NCBI GenBank assembly: GCA_009760885.1
Contig: CM019708.1
Span: 186,001-250,000, forward strand
From: Achatina immaculata
Lineage: Eukaryota; Mollusca; Gastropoda; Stylommatophora; Achatinidae
Length of the DNA: 64,000 bases
Direction of reading: 5' to 3'
Shown: positions 15,001 to 24,900 of the stretch, piece after piece
Layout: every line of letters starts with the position of its first letter
How positions within the stretch are numbered: the stretch's first letter is position 1
Translations under genes and position numbers: made by a program
Notes under the pieces: model-generated
The model's database searches: none
What the model was told of the DNA's origin: nothing
The model's input: only the letters and a program-made list of their open reading frames with translations

Positions 15001-18000
15001 ATAATGGAGTTATTTGACTCTTGATATATTAGTATAATTAGATGAAATTTTGAAAATGCAAATAAAATTTCTGAAAGAATAGAAGAAAATCCATTGGTAG
15101 TACCAAATGTTAGTGCCAAGGTCAGTAATATCAGTAAGTTGATAGTGTTACCATCAATAAACAGCAAGCCAAGATTAATTCATGTCAAGATGACAACTAC
15201 ATTGCAGACATACACTAAGGAAGAAGTGTGTTCTGTCATCTGATTCTTGTCTGCCAAAGTTCTGAACTCCTCAGACATAACTGTGAAATACTTGTGGTGT
15301 ATGGTGATGAGTGTTTGTGCAAAGTACAAGTCTGCAACTGAATTATACAATTCAAGATAGACATAACAAGCTTGCACAACACCAACCTTCATGGACAAGC
15401 ACACAAGGGATGTGGTACATTAGCGGGTCTTTTTCAATTGGATTTCAGGTGCTAGTTCACAAGTAGAATTATGAAGCAGGAGACTATATTGAGAAACAGG
15501 ATTCTAGTTTTCCTGTACTAAATACAAGTTTGTGTAATCTATAATTTCCAGCTTCCATGTTATTCACCCTTGTATGTAATCTTTTGCAAGTCTTATCTTA
15601 TATACTTCCCATGCCGTTAAACGTCACATAGGGCTCGCAAAGTAGTTCGCCAATTTTTCCTGTCTTCAGCGAGTCTTTCAACCTCATCAAGAGATTTTAT
15701 GCCTGTTAATTTGGCCTCTCTTAACAATGTCCTCTTCAGAGTTTCACGCGGTCTGCCTCGTTTTCTTTGGCCTGTTGTGTTCCACTTGATAGCTTGTTTT
15801 GGGATTCTCTGATCACTTCTTTTCATCAAGTGACCAACATATGTCCATCTCCTTTTCCTGATCACCCATGAGACTGGTTGTTGTTCAGTCATCTGACTTA
15901 TCTCTGAATTGTTCTTGAATTCATTCCACTTGATGCAGAGTATTTTTCTTAGGCATATGTTTTCAAAAGAGACTAATTTCTTGTCTATTTCTTTAGTTGT
16001 TTTCCAGCTTCCACATGCATAAATGAGGGTGGATATTACATTTTAATTGAATAGTCTTAATTTGGTTTTTGTGTTTATTACTTTTGAATTCCATATGTTC
16101 TCAAGATTCTTGAATCTTTTGCAAGTAGGGAGTAATAATTTCCATCAAGATTAACTTAATTTATGATGACACAGGTAATAATTTCCACCAAGATTAACTT
16201 AATCTATAATGACACAGGACTATAGTTTATTGTCTAATAAAATTTTTAAAATACACGCAAAGCTGGGAAAGAAAGTTCAGTATGTTATATACATTTGTAT
16301 ACATATGTATGTGTGTAACTATTTCTCTTACATGTGTGTTTATGTATTCTATAAGTAATTCTGTCCATTTCTGTAATTGTTTGACCATAAAACAAATCTT
16401 ATCATAAATAGTACAATCTCTTCATCATAATCTTATCGTGAATAGTACAATCTCCTCATCAAAAAACAAATAAGAAGAAAAAAGTTTAAGAAAGTTAATG
16501 CAAATAAAAAAAAACATTGAATCAATGTCTCCTTAGTTTGTATCAGTTTCAGTGTCTTCTAGGTTCGTGCTAGCAGAGACTATCAGCCAGGAAACCATCA
16601 GTGGAATATTGGAATAACATCTATATTTGCTGATGCCCTTAATGTTGCTCCTTTCAAGGACACGTTCTGGACTAGTGAACTTCAACCTGGAAATCCTTAC
16701 AGTATGTGGTCAGATACCATTCTTTCATTCATGACATTACTCTTCATTATTTTCTGTAGGTGAAGGTAGCCTTATTATGCCACAAAGCACTTACGGAATG
16801 TGGTTTGTGTCTATATTTTCCTTTACCTGTCGGCATACTGCAGGGTGGTGTGGCCAGCATCATGCCTGGCCGCCCTTCTTTCCACAGCTCCAGAAGATAT
16901 CAGGTACCCATTTCTACAGCTGGATGACTGGGATATCTCTGGTCAGATCTGGACCACCAATCTTTGCCGTGCAAGATGACTGCACTAACCACTTCACCTT
17001 TCAGGTGCTCACATTCTTTCAGGTGCCCACATTCTCTGTAGGTATATGTTTATTAAAAATATTCTATGCACAATGTCTTTTGTTATTTTTTTGTGTAAAT
17101 AAAAAGTTGTCACTTATTTTTAAATTTCCTAACAACAGAATGTTGATAATTAGCTTTCCTAATGTTAATATTGAAGAAGGCTGGCTAGTAAAAAAGGATT
17201 AAACAGGGAAAACTTAAATATTTTGGACATATTAAACACCATGAAAATTTAGAGAACACAGTCTTGGAACGGTACATAATGGGAAAAAGAAAGAGGAGAA
17301 GACCAAGGTGAAGATGGCTGCAAGGCATCATCGATAATCTGCAAATTGATGCATCAGCAGCAGGCCATCTTGCTTACAACCGAGAGCCCTACAGAAGAGG
17401 TGTTAGGGAGGCAAAGTTCCACAGGTGACATGCAAATGACTGACTGAATGTAACAATACAGCAGACCCCTGCTGATTCGCCTCTTTCACTTCATCACTTT
17501 GTTCTTTTCACCATTTTACAATTATTCGCTCACCACATGGTTCTCTATTTCATCATATTTTTCCACTGATGGCTCTAGAAGTTACCATCATCATGCTGAA
17601 AAAAGGCAGATGGAAGTTTTTCATGAAATTATAGTATCATTTATTCTTTCACAAGGATATATGAAGCTTTCGTTCAGTGTAATACTGCAGTTTTGAACAT
17701 CTAATGGTTCGTTCATTCATTCATTTGCATGTCCCATGCGGAACTTTGCCTCCCAAACAGCACTCCTGTAGGCCTCTCGGTTGTGAGCAAGATGGCCTGC
17801 TGCTGTTGCATCCATTTTCAGATTGTCTAATGGTTAGCATTCATTATTTTTGTTTGTTTATCACATACACTTCCATGTGTATAAACTATGAAAAAAGTAG
17901 GAACAGCTTTATTAATTAACGACTACAAAGCTGTCACATTTCAGTGTGAGCCTTAATCGTACAAACACACAAAGGATGAAGAATTAGAGAGAAGAGATAA

Positions 18001-18881
18001 AGTATAGATTCGCATGAATCCTATGTTAAAAAAAATAAATAAATAAGATGAATAGAGCACTTAGCTTAACTTGAAAGAATATGTAGCTTTTCTGACACTT
18101 GTATGATTAAGGCTCACACTGAAATGTGACAGCTTTGTAGTCGTTAATTAATAAACCTGTTCCTACTTTTTTCCTAGTTTATACATTTTGACATCACAGC
18201 TTTATTGCAGTGCTTCATGTATAGTTGTATACTTATACATTAATTATTGTGTGTTACACTTCCATGTGATACATGTGAATGGTGTATTATTTATGTTTTT
18301 GGCAATCAGAATGATTTTGTAACCAAAATGAAACCTATACTTTACCATTCGCTGCATTTCACCATTCACCAGTCTGATTATTAACTCTGATCCTTAACTA
18401 ACGAATAAGTGGGAGATTAACCAATTTTAGTTAGTTATTTTAACTGGCATGAGTGCAGAATGGAAAGAAAGAGAGAGTTGTGCATGTAGATGTCTTTATC
18501 TGTCTTTCTTCATTTCTTTCTGCTATTGCTGCACTATCTCCTCTGTCTGTAGTACTCATATGTATCTGTTTTGGCTTTTTTGGTGGTTGGGGGGGGGGTG
18601 GGAGGTGGGTTTGAGAATCATAAAATCACTTGACAGACATTTCAAACTTTAACATGTACTGTGGAAGAAAGCTTGCTAAGTTAGTGGGTACTGACAGATC
18701 ATAATACTCATATGTTTTGTATGCAAGGTGAGATGAGCTTTATAAATTCACTTATTTCTGAAGATCATCAAAGCAAGAAGATTGTCAAAGCAAGGCGATA
18801 ATTAAAGAAAGGAGATTTCAAAGAATCTTACATCTAAACATCTAAAGAATCCAGAACACAATCTTAAGAGAATCCTAACAT

Positions 18882-18916
<35 letters not shown>

Positions 18917-21900
18917 TCCTCTCTCTTTCTCTCTCTCTCTCTTTGTTTCTCTGTCTCTTCCTGTCTGTCTCTGACAATCTGTGTTGCTCTCTTTCTCTAT
19001 CTCTCTGCTGCAAAAGATAATGTTAAAGACTTTCATCACTGCATTCAGGACAAGTCCATGGTGCTAAAGTCTTCCTAAATATCATTTAAGATTGCTATCT
19101 GCATGATATGAGATCCCTCTTCTTCATATCTTTTCTAACATGAAAAAATGCTGTTATTAACAGACAAGACAGAACCAAATACACGACTACAAGCTTTGAT
19201 TGCCACTCTTAGTACTGGACCAGTAGGCCCTGGAGATGAAATTGGCTACATTAACAAATCTCTATTAATGAAGTAAGTAGCATTCTTAGAGCTGATAGTT
19301 TTATATTTTGTAATAATAAAATAATAGTACCATAAAAATATATTACAGGCATGGTTGATAGGAAAACATAAGGTGTTCTGTGTAATTATATGGGCATCTT
19401 TAATTATGACTTCTGTTCATAAAAATGACATTTTTTTGTGTTTGTCTGATTATCTGATTTATGGTACTTCTACGACCATGTTTTTTTCCATGAAATTATT
19501 CTGCTCAAAGAAGAAGATATGATACTGGCTCTGTTTCCATGATCCTTTAAGATGAGGAATACTTTATGATGTCGTTGTTAGGGTGAATTCATGACAGTGT
19601 TTCTTGTTCTTGATAATCCACCAGTGTCCATAACTTCATCATGCATTTTTTGAGAATGCTTCCTGTAACATCATCATGAATACTCCTAAACTAAAACAAT
19701 CCCTCTCTGTCACTTGATATTCACTGATATGCAGGAGAAATATTCTTCATGTACTGTATTTAATCTAAACAGAATTCAAAGATATGATTATTACAATGTT
19801 ATTATAATATAATATTATCTGAGGTCTCTTTCCCAAAAAAGCAACAAGTGCCATCAGTTTTATTTCACTGAGGAAAACTACATTCAGAAAACAGCCATTT
19901 TTACAGTTAAATCTCTAACTATATCTTCCGATTATGTTATATTTTAATGATCTGCATAGCTGGCTTTGTCCTTTTCCCTCAATTTCTTCTCTAATAAAAG
20001 CCTCAAATTGTAAAATTCTAATTTGTTTTCTTCTCTAGTCTGATGTGTTGATCTCGGTTAATCTGTTTCACATTTCAGTGTGTGGTTAGGGTTAGGGTTC
20101 CTAGATGGTCACTTGATATTCACTGATATGCAGGAGAAATATTCTTTGTGCACTATATTTAATCTAAACAGATGATAGAAGAATATTATGTTCTAGAAAT
20201 AAATACAAATGCCAGGATCAAGAACTCATTTGGTCACATTTTCTTCCCAGATGTTGTGATACCAGTGGCCTGATCCTCAAACCAGACAAACCTGCAATGG
20301 CCATTGATGATCAAATCAAAATGGTACGAGCAAACTGCCTTACTGATTTTGTTAGCAGTCATTTGATATTTCAAATCTCTGAGACTGAACATGATGATTT
20401 TGTTTGTTTTTAATTCATTCTCCGCAACAGTCTCATGTGGTGACAAGAAACAGATGTGAATGAGTAAAAGTGACATGTAATAGACTCTGAATGGCATAGT
20501 GGAAACTGCACTCCTCTGACGTAGCAGTTGGTTCAGATCTAGCCAGAGAAGCCCCATCTGTAGAAACTGGTATCTAACTTCTGACGCTAGAAAAAGGAAA
20601 GGCAGCCAAGTATGTTGCTGACCACATTATCCTCTAGTGTGCCATCTGGTCAAAGAAAAAATGGGCACTAACATCACATAGCTAAGTGCCTTTGTGATTT
20701 GATAGGTCTACATATAATGGATTTAGAAAAAAAAATGATTAAAATTCTAATTAAATAATAATGTTTTAAAGATAGTAAGAAAAAATCCTAAGTAAAAAGG
20801 AAAAAAATTTACTATGCGGTCTTGAAATGAGACAAATTCAGCTTGAAGACTAGTAAATCAAGTTATAACTCAGGAGAGAAAAAAATGGAATAAAAAGAGA
20901 AAAACTGAAGAGTACAGGGCATGGACAGATAACTTTAGATAATTAATACATAATCAATGAAATTAGGAAGTGGTGAAAACTGAAAGTAGTGAAGAGAATA
21001 AAAATTCACAAAAGATGAAACAAAAAATCAGGACATGATTTATGACTTAATTCTTTGTAAGAAGTGAAGAACCAGTTCAGAACCACCTCAGTTTTAATAG
21101 TAACTTCCTAAAATACTCCTGCCATAATGTTCACAGAAGCATTCATCTCTTTTGATAGGAGCAGTCAATCAAGTGCCGTACCACGTGGCATCGGTGATCA
21201 TTTCTCTCCACAATTCCCTGTCTTTAGACTTGATTATGAGATCCGCCGGTGACTTTCTTCCTAGCCACACTGACAGTCCATCCAGTAATTTCTCTCTCTG
21301 TCTTCCGCTGTCTCTTCTTCTCTCAATTTTTCCACTTGCTACAATGTGTTCCAATTTTCCTCTTCTCAGAAAATGTCCTACAAATCTCGCTTGTCTGCCT
21401 CTGATCTTTGCTATAATTTGCCTTTTAACTCCAGCCTCTCTTAAGACTTCTTAATTGGTTTTCTTAGCTGTCCATGGTACCTTCAACATCCTTCTTATGA
21501 ACCACATTTCTATGGCCTCCATTTCTCGCTGTACTCTTATTTATGGACCATGCTTCACATCCATAAAACAAAATTGGATTGATGTAACATTTAAGTACTT
21601 GGAATCTTGTTTTGGTTGAAATGGATCTGTTGTACAAGATGTTTCTCATTTTCTGGAATGCTGACTTGGCATGAGCATGTCTGCTTTTTATTTCATTGTG
21701 ACATTTCCCATCAGCTGTTATAATTGTTCCTAAGTACTTGAATCTATCAACTTGTTTCATTTATGTGCCATTGATGGTACATTTTGGTGGTATTCTTTTC
21801 TTTGAGATGACCATCACTTCAGTCTTCTTTTTATTCAGACTGAGACCTTTACTTTTACTTTCACGAACCATGATGTCAAGAAGAGCCTGTACCTCCCCTT

Positions 21901-24900
21901 CACTTTTAGCAATCAGAACTGTGTAGTCTGCATATCTTAAGTTGTTACGGTTATACCCGATAATTGATATTCCTTATGCAGAAGTTAGGGCAATTATTGC
22001 TGCAGTTGAAAAACTGTCAGACTCCAGAATTGATACATCTTACATCCTTCTTGTGCCATTAAAAGTCACATAGGGCTCACATAGTTGTTTGCCAAGTTTT
22101 CCTATCCTCTGTGAGTCTTTCAAATTCATCAGGGGATGTTATGCCCACTAAACTGGCTTCTCTTAACAATGTATTCTTTAGAACTTCACGTGGTCAACCT
22201 CTTTTTCTTCAGCTGTTGTGTTCCACTTGATAGCTTGTTTTGGGATTCTCTGATCATTTCTTCTCATCAAGTGACCAACATATGTCCATCTCCTTTTCCT
22301 GATCACCCATGAGACAGGTTGTTGTTTGCTCATCTGTCTTATCTCTGCATTGTTCTTGAATTCTTTCCACTTTATACCAAGTATTTTCCTTAGGTATTTG
22401 TTTTCAAAAGAGTCTCATTTCTTGTCTATTTCTTTAGTTGATTTCCAGCTTTCACATGCATAAATGAGGGTGGATATCAGAATTGAATTGAATAATCTTA
22501 AATTTGGTTTTTATGCTTATAACATTTGAGTTCCATATGTTTTCAAGACTTTTGAAGGACAATGCTGCTTTTGAAATTCTAATTCTAACTTACTTCCTGG
22601 TGTCACCATCCTGGTCTATGTAGCTGCCAAGGTATGCAAATTGGTTTACTTCATCAGCAACTGTTCCTTCTACGTATATTTTTCCTTCTTGATTAATGAG
22701 AAATTTCATTATTTTTGTTTTGTCTTTGTTAATTTCATGACCTATTTTGCTAGCCAAGGAAGACAGGGAATATGTTTTTTCCTGCATCGATTTCACATTG
22801 TCACTGATAAGAGTTATGTCATCTGCAAAATCAAGATCTTCTATTTGGTCCCATGTACCCAATCAATGCCAGTTTTACCTATACAGCATCTTTTCGTTAT
22901 AAAGTCTATGGCAATTCTAAAAAGCAATGGAGATAATATACACCCTTGGTTTCACGCCTGTTTCTCTGTGCATGCTATCAAATGCTTTTTTAAAGTCTAT
23001 GAAGTTCAAAATTAATGGTTTCTGCTTTTGTTCTTCAAGTATTATTCTTAGAGTAAAGATCTGGTCAAGACAGCTTCTCCCTTTTCGAAATCCTACCTGT
23101 TCTTCTCTCCTTGCAGCATCCACTATATCCTTAATTATATTCAGAATCATTTTACAATACACCTTTGACACAACTGATAGTAAGGTTACACCCCTCCAGT
23201 TTTTGCAGTCACTGAAGTTGCCTGTGATCATCACAGAACCAGGCATAAAAATTGGAGGATACAATATTAACAACCTTCGGTATGCTGACAACACAGTATT
23301 GATAGCTGAGAACCAACAAGACCTGCAAAATCTCTTGGATAAAGTCGCTAAAGAAAATGAACAGAAAGGCCTTACTTTAGACATCAAAAAGACAGAGACC
23401 ATGATTATATCTAAGAAACAGAATCCACCAAAATGCAGTATAAAATTAAATGAAACTGTTCTAAAGCAGGCACAGAAATTCAAATACCTTGGAGCAGTAA
23501 TAACTTCAGATGAGAAATGCAGAACAGAAATTAAGAACAGAATAGGTCAAGCAAAGTCTGCATTTCAGAGAATGAGAAACATATTATCCAACATGTCCTT
23601 ATCAATGAATGTTAGAAAACGAGTCCTAAAATGCTATATTGAACCTATCTTGTTATATGGAAGTGAATCATGGACAATAGGCAAGTCTGCACAAAAATCA
23701 TTGGAAGCAGCAGAAATGTGGTTTATTAGAAGAATGTTGCGAATCCCATGGACAGCAAAAATAACTAATGAAGAATGTATAAGAAGAGCTGGAGAGACAA
23801 AAAAACCTTGTCAAAAAGATAAGAGAGAGACAATGTACTTTCATAGGACATGCAATGAGAAGAGGGGGCATTGAAAATTTTATAACAACAGGAAAAATAG
23901 AGGGAAGAAGATCAAGAGGAAGGCCAAGTGAAATGATACTGGACAGTCTGACTGGGTGGTGTGAAAGGAGATCACCAGCTGAGCTGATGGCCTGCATGAA
24001 GGATTGTGTACTCTGGAGAAGCATAATAGCTAATGCCAGTTGGCACGGCACCTGATGATGATGATGATGCTCATCTTGCCACAAAATTTACTGATGTACA
24101 TATATCTCAACAAATAATGACACGAAATATAATAGGAAGCAATGATGGTTGTGTTAGAGTAAATACATTGTCACCTCAGCCTTGTGATCATAGACCATCA
24201 TAGGATGTCCTGCTTTATTGTATACCATTTCCTGGCCAGTGACTAATGCATCTTCTACATTGTGATGGAGCCTGGTAAGAATTTTGATACTAGAATTAAG
24301 GAAAGCTACAATATCTCACTTCCACTGAAATTCAGGACCTGTGTTGTAAAATCATCAAGGGTGTCTGAGTGGCCAAGTGGTAGTGCACTAGTTTCTCATG
24401 GCGAGGTCATGGGTTCAAATCCAGCTAGAGATGCCCCAGTCACCCAGCTGTAGAAATGGCTACCCAACTTCAGAAGGTCTGAATTTGGGGAAGGAAAGGC
24501 CAACCAGGTGTGATGTTGAGCACATCACCCTCTAGTGTACAAACATGTCAAGGAAAATACAGCCACTGACACCATATACCTATGTGCCTCTAAGTCATGA
24601 CAGGGTTACCTTTACCTACCTAAAATCATCAAAATGGCTGTCAATTCTTCTTCTTCTTCTGTGTTTAAGGTTGTTGATCACATCAGATCCTGATCCCTGT
24701 TGACATGAATCAACAAACACACAATATTTTCCATTTCCTCTCCAGATCTTGATAAGAGCCCCAAAGCTTTTGCCCCAAGCTTGTCTCCTCTGGCCTTGTC
24801 TCTTATCTCAGGTCTGCATGGTTTGAGCACTTTTGAAGGATATGTTCTGGAGTCTGGACTCCACTGCCACATGGACACTTGTCTGTGTGAGGCATTTTGA

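Noticed and set aside
20087..20100. TTAGGG-like telomeric repeat
   Set aside because: Only about two units; too short to mean an interstitial telomere.
24359..24440. Functional tRNA gene
   Set aside because: The tRNA-like head is followed by the SINE body and lacks a proper acceptor stem; it is repeated several times in the window.
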